A stretch of DNA of 64,000 nt from the NCBI GenBank assembly GCA_030268105.1, contig BSDZ01000037.1, forward strand, positions 186,001-250,000. Direction: 5' to 3'. Positions 21,586-32,425 of this stretch are shown piece by piece. The translations under genes were made by a program, and so were the position numbers. Every line of letters begins with the position of its first letter. The first letter of the stretch is position 1. The DNA is from Volvox africanus (lineage: Eukaryota; Chlorophyta; Chlorophyceae; Chlamydomonadales; Volvocaceae). The notes beneath the pieces are model-generated. The model had not been told where the DNA came from. It searched no databases and was given only the letters and a program-made list of their open reading frames with translations.

Positions 21586-21770
21586 CTAATAATCAACTTT
21601 GAAAAAATACAATCCTTCGGCAGGAGCAGTAGGAGCTCCATTTGATCTATCTTTCTGCTCCAGTATTTCTTTTATTTTTTCCGGTGGCCAAATACCCTTT
21701 CCTACCTGCAGCAGATTACTGATTATATTCCGTACCATATGGTGAAGAAATGAAATATCAGAAACATAAA
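21586..21770 (-). pseudogene. truA: TruA C-terminal fragment (array B form)
   Basis: Only about 61 codons remain, from just before SFLHHMVRN to the natural stop. The joint to the coiled-coil gene at 21770/21771 removes the rest. Confidence 0.85.
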
Positions 21771-23307
21771 TAAGGAGATAGAGTCAGCAGAATCAGAGTT
21801 GTTGCAATATCAAGAATTGCAACAACAAACTAATCCTTATGAAAGTTTATGCGAGAAGATAAAAGAATTAGAACAAGAGCTTAGTGAATTAGATAAATCA
21901 AAAGCCGAACTATAGAAATTTATCGAGTAGAATTAGGACAACAGTTACGAAATTTTTATTTACTAAAATCTGACGAACAACAAAAAATATTTAGTTTAAT
22001 TCAACAGGCATATAAATCAAGAAGCGATATATTGCAAGCAATTCCTACCTCTGATACCGCAAGAGTTAATGAAGGAGTAAAGAAGTATAGTGAGATAATT
22101 AATTTGCGTAAGGAATTTCAAAGGAAATTTAACTCGGAAATGAAAAAAGATTTTAGTAAGCTTAAAGCTTTGTTGAGCCCAAGCTCTTTAGATAAAACAG
22201 CTGATGCGTTAGAAAGTTATGAGAAGTTTAAAGATTTAGCATCAACGATCAGGGCCTATCCGCCACAAGTAAAAAAAGCATTAAAAGAAACATTAAAACA
22301 ACCAAATCAAGATCCTAAACTGGTATTAGAAGCTTTACGGGCTAAAATATCCAAAATTACCGATAAAAAAGTAAAAAACTTTTAATAATCCGGACAAGCT
22401 GAAGGAATGTATAAAAACTTATACAAAATACAAGACTTTAGAAAAAGAAATAATGGAATTCTCAACACCATACAAAAATAGTTATAAACAAGATACGTTA
22501 TTCGGTAAACTGAAGATTTTATTTAATACGGTGGCCTTGCGTAATGACTTAGGAGGGGAAGAATCGTTCCCTTTATGGAAACTGCGTCAGGAAAAAGGAC
22601 AGTTAATTAATAAAAGGCTCGAGCTAGAATCTATGCTTCCTGATTTACTTCAGGCGCTTATCGAGCTTAGTAACAGCCCTGAAGAGTGGTTTGAGGCAAT
22701 AAAAGTTTTTTCTGAGGAATACAACGAAAAAGTTAAAAAGCTCTCTCAAAAAGTTCCTGAATTAATTGAAGCCGTCATTGGTTTACAATTTAACACAATA
22801 GATGATATGGGTGGCAAAGACAAACGACGGGGGAGAGATTACCTTTTGGAAACCATTCTTAAGGGGATAACAATTTCAGCTAAAGGTCAGCAAGTGCTGC
22901 CCAACACTAAGATTGAATGTAAGCATATTGTACAAATGCTCCACATGGAGGGGATTCCCAAAAAGCAGCTGATTGAGGCTATACAAGCTTACCACGAACT
23001 TAGCAGAGGTGAATTTGATAAATTAGATAGTGAAATATATACTCTACAGGAGTGGATTGAACAAAAAGAACGGGAGCTTTATCAGTCAATGCTTTCTGAT
23101 TATGAAATACAACAGGGAAAAATCCTTGCTCTACGCCACCAAACGCTAGATGATCTGAACCAAGTTATCAGTGAATTTAAAAAAAACCTCTCTTTACCGG
23201 AAAAGGGTAAAGCTAAGTTAGGGGATCGCCAATCCTTATGGCCGGCTACTCTAGAGAAAATATTCCAATTATTGCTTTCATGGGAAGATGCTCTAACCCT
23301 ACATTAG
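21771..23307 (+). pseudogene. Coiled-coil ORF (array B), two frameshifts
   Basis: Same gene as the open copy at 26209. Two extra bases near 21907 create a TAG, and one extra A near 22376 shifts the frame again. The remaining open pieces begin at 22032 and 22453. Confidence 0.8.
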
Positions 23308-23398
23308 CATTGGCAGTACTTTGCGCACTTGCTTCAGCATTAAAAATGGAAGAAATAATAACAGAAAACGCGCTGCTTGTAAGAATATTCTTTTTCAT
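23246..23398 (-). pseudogene. PCu(A)C signal peptide fused to antisense tail
   Basis: The first 34 codons of PCu(A)C (signal peptide plus a short linker) from ATG 23398 are joined at about 23296 to the antisense of the coiled-coil gene, giving a 50-codon ORF that ends with TAG at 23246. The PCu(A)C ribosome site is kept. All copper ligands are gone. It would encode an exported short peptide if expressed; no function is implied. Confidence 0.75.
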
Positions 23399-23556
23399 AT
23401 AAGCCCTTTGTTATATATCGTTGAATTGTGATTTGAACTCACTAAAACAGGTTTTACATAGCGCATCTTAAATATCAAGAATTCTTTGGCATTTCATATT
23501 ATTTGCTTTTTTATATGTGCGTTTTTGATAAAGAAAAATCAATATAGCTATAAAAT

Positions 23557-24406
23557 TCAAGCAAGCTTAAATTCGATGACCCGATTATGCCCTGACAAAT
23601 CTTTGGAAATGACGATTCCGGTAAATGGGTACTCTTTTAAGATATTAATTAAGGCTTCAGATTGATTAAAACCGATTTCTAAAAATACTTTATTTTCAGT
23701 TTTTAAAAATTTATTTAATCCAGAAATTATCTTTTTATAATTAATTAAACCATTCTCCTTGGCGAAAAGCGCCATTTCTGGTTCATATAATATAGTTTCC
23801 TGTGCCATATATATTTTATTATCTGGAGAAATGTAGGGTGGATTGCTGATAATAAAATCAAACTACTTACCTAGTAAATTTGAATACCAATCACTTTTTA
23901 TAAACTGAATTTGGGCAATAGTACCATGCAATTTAGCGTTTTCAGCAGCTAGCATAAGCGCTTCATCTGATATATCAGTAGCAATGATTTTAGCTTGGGG
24001 AATAAGAGCTGCAAGCGTAACAGCTATTGCTCCGCTACTTGTCCCAAGATCTAATATTGTAACTTCTTTATCGGTAAAGTTTTTTTTGATATTCTAAAAC
24101 CACCCTATCAATAATCAGTTCTGTTTCCGGTCTTGGAATCAAAACGTGTTTATTTACTATAAAATCTCTACCATAAAATTCTTTCTTCCCTACTATATAA
24201 GCTATAGGTTCTAGTAATTTCCGGCGTTTTATATACTCATAAAAAGCTGACTCTTCTTCTTGAGAGATCGCTTCGTTATACCTGATTAACAAATCTTCCT
24301 GAGTTGTTTTTAATATGGTGGATAATAAAATCCTTGATTCTAATTGCTTCGACGTAAAACTTTCAAGTTCCAGGGCACCCCAGGCTAAAGCTTCTCTTAC
24401 TAACAT
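23557..24406 (-). pseudogene. prmC: prmC, amber stop plus frameshift
   Basis: Besides the shared TAG, an extra T in the T-run at 24080-24087 shifts the frame after about 110 codons. Confidence 0.9.
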
Positions 24407-24566
24407 AATTATTTTTAACCACCTTTTTGTATTTATAATACTTTATTCATCTTTAAATGGGGTATAAAATCCTCCTCAAAATAATCTCCTTCAGCTTCAT
24501 AGCCATTTTTTAAGTAAAACTTTACTGCTGTAACACGTGCATGGCAGTAAAGGTTTTTAAAACCAT

Positions 24567-25647
24567 CAGGACTTCCGCAACAGAGATATTAATGTTAATT
24601 TAGTTAGTAGTTTAAGAAAATTAGTTATAAAATGAAATGATTACAAGAATAGAATACTGTCAGTATTTATTATCAAGCCAGACAAATTACACGATTACAA
24701 ATTTTGCCGATCACGTAGAAGGTTTAAGCGATGATGAGGTAAGAAGATATTTAGTAAATGCTAAATTATCACCAAGGTTGATATGGGAGCATGCTAAAGG
24801 TGAGATTATCTTTAGTCCTAACGGTAAACTGCTATTTGACGATAGTGTATTGGATAAAAGCTATTCAAATAATATTGAGGAAGTAAGGTATCAATACAGT
24901 GGTAATGCCAAGGGAGTCATAAAAGGTATAGGAGTTGTAAGATGTGTTTATGTTAATCCTGAAGAGAATAAGTTCTGGGTAGTAGATTATAGAATATTCA
25001 ACCCCGATAAAGATGGTTTAACTAAAATCGAGCATGTTAAAGAAATGCTGCGTAATGCTTATCACAGTAAAAAGGTTGCATTTAGCACAGTACTTATGGA
25101 CAGTTGGTACGCAACGATCTCAATTCTACTTCAAATAGAATCTATCTGTAAATACTATTATTGTCCCATAAAGAGCAATCGATTAGTAGATGATAGTAAG
25201 GGAGTTAGGAACTACTGTAGAGTTGATTCTTTAGATTGGAGTACTGATGATATTAGCAATGGGAAGGTTATAAAGATTCATAAATTTCCTAAGGATCATA
25301 AAGTGAAATTATTCAGGGTAACTGTTTCTACTAACAGAACTGACTATGTCATAACAAATGACATGGATCAAGATTCGCTTGAAGCTGTACAAGAAGAGTA
25401 TGGGTTCAGGTGGAAAGTTGAGGAATTTCATCGTGAAGTCAAACAAGTTACGGGTATCGAAAAATGCCAATGTAGAATAGGAAGGATACAGAGAAATCAT
25501 ATAGCCTGCGCTATCATGGTCTGGAATTGTCTAAAAAAAGTTGCAAATGCTGCTTCTACTACTGTTTATCAAGTGAAAAGCGGGTTATTGCGAAATTATT
25601 TGATACGGGAATTGAGGAGCCCTAATTTGCCTTTTGCGTAAGTCCTG
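24567..25647 (+). mobile_element. IS copy 5
   Basis: Intact, ACCAT flanks. Confidence 0.9.
24637..25641 (+). CDS. Transposase, intact, copy 5
   Basis: Same protein as at 3330. Confidence 0.92.
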   Translation: MITRIEYCQYLLSSQTNYTITNFADHVEGLSDDEVRRYLVNAKLSPRLIWEHAKGEIIFSPNGKLLFDDSVLDKSYSNNIEEVRYQYSGNAKGVIKGIGVVRCVYVNPEENKFWVVDYRIFNPDKDGLTKIEHVKEMLRNAYHSKKVAFSTVLMDSWYATISILLQIESICKYYYCPIKSNRLVDDSKGVRNYCRVDSLDWSTDDISNGKVIKIHKFPKDHKVKLFRVTVSTNRTDYVITNDMDQDSLEAVQEEYGFRWKVEEFHREVKQVTGIEKCQCRIGRIQRNHIACAIMVWNCLKKVANAASTTVYQVKSGLLRNYLIRELRSPNLPFA

Positions 25648-26023
25648 ACCATTCTTCTTTGCTACATCTTCACAAAAGATCATCATTCTTGAACCAATTC
25701 CCTTATTGGTCAAATTTTCTTTGACTACAACGCGCTGCATTTTACAGATTTGGCCTTTCGGTACTTATACAGCAGTAGCAATTAATTCTAAACCATTAAG
25801 GCCAATAACTTGAATATGCTCTTTTTCTGCTAATAATTCAGATTCAGAAAAACTCAAACCTAAAGGTTTACGCAAAATGCGTTCCCTTTAAGCAATTGCC
25901 TTTTTATATTCAGAACTGCCATATTCTATAATTTTAAAGTTAATCTCTAAAAGCATAATAAATTTACCTAATAAAACAGTTTTTATCAGTTTAATAATAA
26001 TCGTAACAGCATGGTAAATGGTT

Positions 26024-26208
26024 CTAATAATCAACTTTGAAAAAATACAATCCTTCGGCAGGAGCAGTAGGAGCTCCATTTGATCTATCTTTCTGCTCCA
26101 GTATTTCTTTTATTTTTTCCGGTGGCCAAATACCCTTTCCTACCTGCAGCAGATTACTGATTATATTCCGTACCATATGGTGAAGAAATGAAATATCAGA
26201 AACATAAA
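26024..26208 (-). pseudogene. truA: TruA tail, unit B1
   Basis: As at 21586. Confidence 0.85.
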
Positions 26209-26236
26209 TAAGGAGATAGAGTCAGCAGAATCAGAG

Positions 26237-27742
26237 TTGTTGCAATATCAAGAATTGCAACAACAAACTAATCCTTATGAAAGTTTATGCGAGAAGATAA
26301 AAGAATTAGAACAAGAGCTTAGTGAATTAGATAAATCAAAAGCCGAATTAGAAATTTATCGAGTAGAATTAGGACAACAGTTACGAAATTTTTATTTACT
26401 AAAATCTGACGAACAACAAAAAATATTTAGTTTAATTCAACAGGCATATAAATCAAGAAGCGATATATTGCAAGCAATTCCTACCTCTGATACCGCAAGA
26501 GTTAATGAAGGAGTAAAGAAGTATAGTGAGATAATTAATTTGCGTAAGGAATTTCAAAGGAAATTTAACTCGGAAATGAAAAAAGATTTTAGTAAGCTTA
26601 AAGCTTTGTTGAGCCCAAGCTCTTTAGATAAAACAGCTGATGCGTTAGAAAGTTATGAGAAGTTTAAAGATTTAGCATCAACGATCAGGGCCTATCCGCC
26701 ACAAGTAAAAAAAGCATTAAAAGAAACATTAAAACAACCAAATCAAGATCCTAAACTGGTATTAGAAGCTTTACGGGCTAAAATATCCAAAATTACCGAT
26801 AAAAAAGTAAAAACTTTTAATAATCCGGACAAGCTGAAGGAATGTATAAAAACTTATACAAAATACAAGACTTTAGAAAAAGAAATAATGGAATTCTCAA
26901 CACCATACAAAAATAGTTATAAACAAGATACGTTATTCGGTAAACTGAAGATTTTATTTAATACGGTGGCCTTGCGTAATGACTTAGGAGGGGAAGAATC
27001 GTTCCCTTTATGGAAACTGCGTCAGGAAAAAGGACAGTTAATTAATAAAAGGCTCGAGCTAGAATCTATGCTTCCTGATTTACTTCAGGCGCTTATCGAG
27101 CTTAGTAACAGCCCTGAAGAGTGGTTTGAGGCAATAAAAGTTTTTTCTGAGGAATACAACGAAAAAGTTAAAAAGCTCTCTCAAAAAGTTCCTGAATTAA
27201 TTGAAGCCGTCATTGGTTTACAATTTAACACAATAGATGATATGGGTGGCAAAGACAAACGACGGGGGAGAGATTACCTTTTGGAAACCATTCTTAAGGG
27301 GATAACAATTTCAGCTAAAGGTCAGCAAGTGCTGCCCAACACTAAGATTGAATGTAAGCATATTGTACAAATGCTCCACATGGAGGGGATTCCCAAAAAG
27401 CAGCTGATTGAGGCTATACAAGCTTACCACGAACTTAGCAGAGGTGAATTTGATAAATTAGATAGTGAAATATATACTCTACAGGAGTGGATTGAACAAA
27501 AAGAACGGGAGCTTTATCAGTCAATGCTTTCTGATTATGAAATACAACAGGGAAAAATCCTTGCTCTACGCCACCAAACGCTAGATGATCTGAACCAAGT
27601 TATCAGTGAATTTAAAAAAAACCTCTCTTTACCGGAAAAGGGTAAAGCTAAGTTAGGGGATCGCCAATCCTTATGGCCGGCTACTCTAGAGAAAATATTC
27701 CAATTATTGCTTTCATGGGAAGATGCTCTAACCCTACATTAG
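26237..27742 (+). CDS. Large coiled-coil protein fragment, open (501 codons)
   Basis: A highly charged, mostly helical protein. Strong coiled-coil segments lie at about 10-60 (IKELEQELSELDKSKAELE) and 400-475, with a central block around 250-390. There is no signal peptide, membrane segment, Walker motif or other catalytic signature that I recognise. The frame is open from the truA joint (26209). No ATG exists near its start and TTG 26237 is the first possible codon; AAGGAG at 26210 is about 21 nt away, too far for a normal site. The C-terminus is set by the joint with PCu(A)C at about 27731, so the natural protein was longer at both ends. Unidentified; a secreted effector or mobile-element protein is possible but unproven. 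Confidence 0.6.
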   Translation: MLQYQELQQQTNPYESLCEKIKELEQELSELDKSKAELEIYRVELGQQLRNFYLLKSDEQQKIFSLIQQAYKSRSDILQAIPTSDTARVNEGVKKYSEIINLRKEFQRKFNSEMKKDFSKLKALLSPSSLDKTADALESYEKFKDLASTIRAYPPQVKKALKETLKQPNQDPKLVLEALRAKISKITDKKVKTFNNPDKLKECIKTYTKYKTLEKEIMEFSTPYKNSYKQDTLFGKLKILFNTVALRNDLGGEESFPLWKLRQEKGQLINKRLELESMLPDLLQALIELSNSPEEWFEAIKVFSEEYNEKVKKLSQKVPELIEAVIGLQFNTIDDMGGKDKRRGRDYLLETILKGITISAKGQQVLPNTKIECKHIVQMLHMEGIPKKQLIEAIQAYHELSRGEFDKLDSEIYTLQEWIEQKERELYQSMLSDYEIQQGKILALRHQTLDDLNQVISEFKKNLSLPEKGKAKLGDRQSLWPATLEKIFQLLLSWEDALTLH

Positions 27743-27833
27743 CATTGGCAGTACTTTGCGCACTTGCTTCAGCATTAAAAATGGAAGAAATAATAACAGA
27801 AAACGCGCTGCTTGTAAGAATATTCTTTTTCAT
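27681..27833 (-). pseudogene. PCu(A)C signal peptide chimera, B2
   Basis: Same 50-codon chimera as at 23246. Confidence 0.72.
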
Positions 27834-27991
27834 ATAAGCCCTTTGTTATATATCGTTGAATTGTGATTTGAACTCACTAAAACAGGTTTTACATAGCGCA
27901 TCTTAAATATCAAGAATTCTTTGGCATTTCATATTATTTGCTTTTTTATATGTGCGTTTTTGATAAAGAAAAATCAATATAGCTATAAAAT

Positions 27992-28840
27992 TCAAGCAAG
28001 CTTAAATTCGATGACCCGATTATGCCCTGACAAATCTTTGGAAATGACGATTCCGGTAAATGGGTACTCTTTTAAGATATTAATTAAGGCTTCAGATTGA
28101 TTAAAACCGATTTCTAAAAATACTTTATTTTCAGTTTTTAAAAATTTATTTAATCCAGAAATTATCTTTTTATAATTAATTAAACCATTCTCCTTGGCGA
28201 AAAGCGCCATTTCTGGTTCATATAATATAGTTTCCTGTGCCATATATATTTTATTATCTGGAGAAATGTAGGGTGGATTGCTGATAATAAAATCAAACTA
28301 CTTACCTAGTAAATTTGAATACCAATCACTTTTTATAAACTGAATTTGGGCAATAGTACCATGCAATTTAGCGTTTTCAGCAGCTAGCATAAGCGCTTCA
28401 TCTGATATATCAGTAGCAATGATTTTAGCTTGGGGAATAAGAGCTGCAAGCGTAACAGCTATTGCTCCGCTACTTGTCCCAAGATCTAATATTGTAACTT
28501 CTTTATCGGTAAAGTTTTTTTGATATTCTAAAACCACCCTATCAATAATCAGTTCTGTTTCCGGTCTTGGAATCAAAACGTGTTTATTTACTATAAAATC
28601 TCTACCATAAAATTCTTTCTTCCCTACTATATAAGCTATAGGTTCTAGTAATTTCCGGCGTTTTATATACTCATAAAAAGCTGACTCTTCTTCTTGAGAG
28701 ATCGCTTCGTTATACCTGATTAACAAATCTTCCTGAGTTGTTTTTAATATGGTGGATAATAAAATCCTTGATTCTAATTGCTTCGACGTAAAACTTTCAA
28801 GTTCCAGGGCACCCCAGGCTAAAGCTTCTCTTACTAACAT
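27992..28840 (-). pseudogene. prmC: prmC with amber stop, B2
   Basis: Amber before NPPY; no other defect. Confidence 0.9.
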
Positions 28841-29000
28841 AATTATTTTTAACCACCTTTTTGTATTTATAATACTTTATTCATCTTTAAATGGGGTATA
28901 AAATCCTCCTCAAAATAATCTCCTTCAGCTTCATAGCCATTTTTTAAGTAAAACTTTACTGCTGTAACACGTGCATGGCAGTAAAGGTTTTTAAAACCAT

Positions 29001-30081
29001 CAGGACTTCCGCAACAGAGATATTAATGTTAATTTAGTTAGTAGTTTAAGAAAATTAGTTATAAAATGAAATGATTACAAGAATAGAATACTGTCAGTAT
29101 TTATTATCAAGCCAGACAAATTACACGATTACAAATTTTGCCGATCACGTAGAAGGTTTAAGCGATGATGAGGTAAGAAGATATTTAGTAAATGCTAAAT
29201 TATCACCAAGGTTGATATGGGAGCATGCTAAAGGTGAGATTATCTTTAGTCCTAACGGTAAACTGCTATTTGACGATAGTGTATTGGATAAAAGCTATTC
29301 AAATAATATTGAGGAAGTAAGGTATCAATACAGTGGTAATGCCAAGGGAGTCATAAAAGGTATAGGAGTTGTAAGATGTGTTTATGTTAATCCTGAAGAG
29401 AATAAGTTCTGGGTAGTAGATTATAGAATATTCAACCCCGATAAAGATGGTTTAACTAAAATCGAGCATGTTAAAGAAATGCTGCGTAATGCTTATCACA
29501 GTAAAAAGGTTGCATTTAGCACAGTACTTATGGACAGTTGGTACGCAACGATCTCAATTCTACTTCAAATAGAATCTATCTGTAAATACTATTATTGTCC
29601 CATAAAGAGCAATCGATTAGTAGATGATAGTAAGGGAGTTAGGAACTACTGTAGAGTTGATTCTTTAGATTGGAGTACTGATGATATTAGCAATGGGAAG
29701 GTTATAAAGATTCATAAATTTCCTAAGGATCATAAAGTGAAATTATTCAGGGTAACTGTTTCTACTAACAGAACTGACTATGTCATAACAAATGACATGG
29801 ATCAAGATTCGCTTGAAGCTGTACAAGAAGAGTATGGGTTCAGGTGGAAAGTTGAGGAATTTCATCGTGAAGTCAAACAAGTTACGGGTATCGAAAAATG
29901 CCAATGTAGAATAGGAAGGATACAGAGAAATCATATAGCCTGCGCTATCATGGTCTGGAATTGTCTAAAAAAAGTTGCAAATGCTGCTTCTACTACTGTT
30001 TATCAAGTGAAAAGCGGGTTATTGCGAAATTATTTGATACGGGAATTGAGGAGCCCTAATTTGCCTTTTGCGTAAGTCCTG
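29001..30081 (+). mobile_element. IS, B2
   Basis: Intact, 1081 bp. Confidence 0.9.
29071..30075 (+). CDS. Transposase, intact, B2
   Basis: Same protein as at 3330. Confidence 0.92.
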   Translation: MITRIEYCQYLLSSQTNYTITNFADHVEGLSDDEVRRYLVNAKLSPRLIWEHAKGEIIFSPNGKLLFDDSVLDKSYSNNIEEVRYQYSGNAKGVIKGIGVVRCVYVNPEENKFWVVDYRIFNPDKDGLTKIEHVKEMLRNAYHSKKVAFSTVLMDSWYATISILLQIESICKYYYCPIKSNRLVDDSKGVRNYCRVDSLDWSTDDISNGKVIKIHKFPKDHKVKLFRVTVSTNRTDYVITNDMDQDSLEAVQEEYGFRWKVEEFHREVKQVTGIEKCQCRIGRIQRNHIACAIMVWNCLKKVANAASTTVYQVKSGLLRNYLIRELRSPNLPFA

Positions 30082-30457
30082 ACCATTCTTCTTTGCTACA
30101 TCTTCACAAAAGATCATCATTCTTGAACCAATTCCCTTATTGGTCAAATTTTCTTTGACTACAACGCGCTGCATTTTACAGATTTGGCCTTTCGGTACTT
30201 ATACAGCAGTAGCAATTAATTCTAAACCATTAAGGCCAATAACTTGAATATGCTCTTTTTCTGCTAATAATTCAGATTCAGAAAAACTCAAACCTAAAGG
30301 TTTACGCAAAATGCGTTCCCTTTAAGCAATTGCCTTTTTATATTCAGAACTGCCATATTCTATAATTTTAAAGTTAATCTCTAAAAGCATAATAAATTTA
30401 CCTAATAAAACAGTTTTTATCAGTTTAATAATAATCGTAACAGCATGGTAAATGGTT

Positions 30458-30642
30458 CTAATAATCAACTTTGAAAAAATACAATCCTTCGGCAGGAGCA
30501 GTAGGAGCTCCATTTGATCTATCTTTCTGCTCCAGTATTTCTTTTATTTTTTCCGGTGGCCAAATACCCTTTCCTACCTGCAGCAGATTACTGATTATAT
30601 TCCGTACCATATGGTGAAGAAATGAAATATCAGAAACATAAA
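30458..30642 (-). pseudogene. truA: TruA tail, B2
   Basis: As at 21586. Confidence 0.85.
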
Positions 30643-30670
30643 TAAGGAGATAGAGTCAGCAGAATCAGAG

Positions 30671-32176
30671 TTGTTGCAATATCAAGAATTGCAACAACAA
30701 ACTAATCCTTATGAAAGTTTATGCGAGAAGATAAAAGAATTAGAACAAGAGCTTAGTGAATTAGATAAATCAAAAGCCGAATTAGAAATTTATCGAGTAG
30801 AATTAGGACAACAGTTACGAAATTTTTATTTACTAAAATCTGACGAACAACAAAAAATATTTAGTTTAATTCAACAGGCATATAAATCAAGAAGCGATAT
30901 ATTGCAAGCAATTCCTACCTCTGATACCGCAAGAGTTAATGAAGGAGTAAAGAAGTATAGTGAGATAATTAATTTGCGTAAGGAATTTCAAAGGAAATTT
31001 AACTCGGAAATGAAAAAAGATTTTAGTAAGCTTAAAGCTTTGTTGAGCCCAAGCTCTTTAGATAAAACAGCTGATGCGTTAGAAAGTTATGAGAAGTTTA
31101 AAGATTTAGCATCAACGATCAGGGCCTATCCGCCACAAGTAAAAAAAGCATTAAAAGAAACATTAAAACAACCAAATCAAGATCCTAAACTGGTATTAGA
31201 AGCTTTACGGGCTAAAATATCCAAAATTACCGATAAAAAAGTAAAAACTTTTAATAATCCGGACAAGCTGAAGGAATGTATAAAAACTTATACAAAATAC
31301 AAGACTTTAGAAAAAGAAATAATGGAATTCTCAACACCATACAAAAATAGTTATAAACAAGATACGTTATTCGGTAAACTGAAGATTTTATTTAATACGG
31401 TGGCCTTGCGTAATGACTTAGGAGGGGAAGAATCGTTCCCTTTATGGAAACTGCGTCAGGAAAAAGGACAGTTAATTAATAAAAGGCTCGAGCTAGAATC
31501 TATGCTTCCTGATTTACTTCAGGCGCTTATCGAGCTTAGTAACAGCCCTGAAGAGTGGTTTGAGGCAATAAAAGTTTTTTCTGAGGAATACAACGAAAAA
31601 GTTAAAAAGCTCTCTCAAAAAGTTCCTGAATTAATTGAAGCCGTCATTGGTTTACAATTTAACACAATAGATGATATGGGTGGCAAAGACAAACGACGGG
31701 GGAGAGATTACCTTTTGGAAACCATTCTTAAGGGGATAACAATTTCAGCTAAAGGTCAGCAAGTGCTGCCCAACACTAAGATTGAATGTAAGCATATTGT
31801 ACAAATGCTCCACATGGAGGGGATTCCCAAAAAGCAGCTGATTGAGGCTATACAAGCTTACCACGAACTTAGCAGAGGTGAATTTGATAAATTAGATAGT
31901 GAAATATATACTCTACAGGAGTGGATTGAACAAAAAGAACGGGAGCTTTATCAGTCAATGCTTTCTGATTATGAAATACAACAGGGAAAAATCCTTGCTC
32001 TACGCCACCAAACGCTAGATGATCTGAACCAAGTTATCAGTGAATTTAAAAAAAACCTCTCTTTACCGGAAAAGGGTAAAGCTAAGTTAGGGGATCGCCA
32101 ATCCTTATGGCCGGCTACTCTAGAGAAAATATTCCAATTATTGCTTTCATGGGAAGATGCTCTAACCCTACATTAG
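30671..32176 (+). CDS. Coiled-coil protein fragment, open, B3
   Basis: Protein identical to that at 26237. Confidence 0.6.
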   Translation: MLQYQELQQQTNPYESLCEKIKELEQELSELDKSKAELEIYRVELGQQLRNFYLLKSDEQQKIFSLIQQAYKSRSDILQAIPTSDTARVNEGVKKYSEIINLRKEFQRKFNSEMKKDFSKLKALLSPSSLDKTADALESYEKFKDLASTIRAYPPQVKKALKETLKQPNQDPKLVLEALRAKISKITDKKVKTFNNPDKLKECIKTYTKYKTLEKEIMEFSTPYKNSYKQDTLFGKLKILFNTVALRNDLGGEESFPLWKLRQEKGQLINKRLELESMLPDLLQALIELSNSPEEWFEAIKVFSEEYNEKVKKLSQKVPELIEAVIGLQFNTIDDMGGKDKRRGRDYLLETILKGITISAKGQQVLPNTKIECKHIVQMLHMEGIPKKQLIEAIQAYHELSRGEFDKLDSEIYTLQEWIEQKERELYQSMLSDYEIQQGKILALRHQTLDDLNQVISEFKKNLSLPEKGKAKLGDRQSLWPATLEKIFQLLLSWEDALTLH

Positions 32177-32267
32177 CATTGGCAGTACTTTGCGCACTTG
32201 CTTCAGCATTAAAAATGGAAGAAATAATAACAGAAAACGCGCTGCTTGTAAGAATATTCTTTTTCAT
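32115..32267 (-). pseudogene. PCu(A)C signal peptide chimera, B3
   Basis: As at 23246. Confidence 0.72.
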
Positions 32268-32425
32268 ATAAGCCCTTTGTTATATATCGTTGAATTGTGA
32301 TTTGAACTCGCTAAAACAGGTTTTACATAGCGCATCTTAAATATCAAGAATTCTTTGGCATTTCATATTATTTGCTTTTTTATATGTGCGTTTTTGATAA
32401 AGAAAAATCAATATAGCTATAAAAT

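Larger units (their letters stand above)
19859..21770. repeat. Partial unit B0 at the A/B array junction
   Basis: After about 13 bp of filler (GGTTTAATAACAG), sequence resumes inside prmC and runs through GNAT, IS and truA to the first coiled-coil joint. It keeps the array-A state TTAAAG at GNAT codon 3. Confidence 0.88.
24433..25956 (-). pseudogene. GNAT gene split by IS, copy 5
   Basis: Codon 3 is TTA here rather than TAA; the two later stops remain. Confidence 0.8.
21771..26208. repeat. Array B unit 1 (4438 bp)
   Basis: Four bases longer than the standard unit: +2 and +1 in the coiled-coil gene, +1 T in prmC. Confidence 0.95.
28867..30390 (-). pseudogene. GNAT gene split by IS, B2
   Basis: Codon 3 TTA; two later stops. 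Confidence 0.8.
26209..30642. repeat. Array B unit 2 (4434 bp, reference form)
   Basis: Taken as the standard B unit. From left to right: coiled-coil ORF (+), PCu(A)C 5' fragment (-), prmC (-), IS inside GNAT (-), truA tail (-). Confidence 0.95.

Noticed and set aside
25888..26079. 63-codon minus-strand ORF across the truA/GNAT boundary in B units
   Set aside because: Its last third is the GNAT N-terminus in frame and the rest is out-of-frame truA and spacer; it appears only because GNAT codon 3 is TTA in these units.
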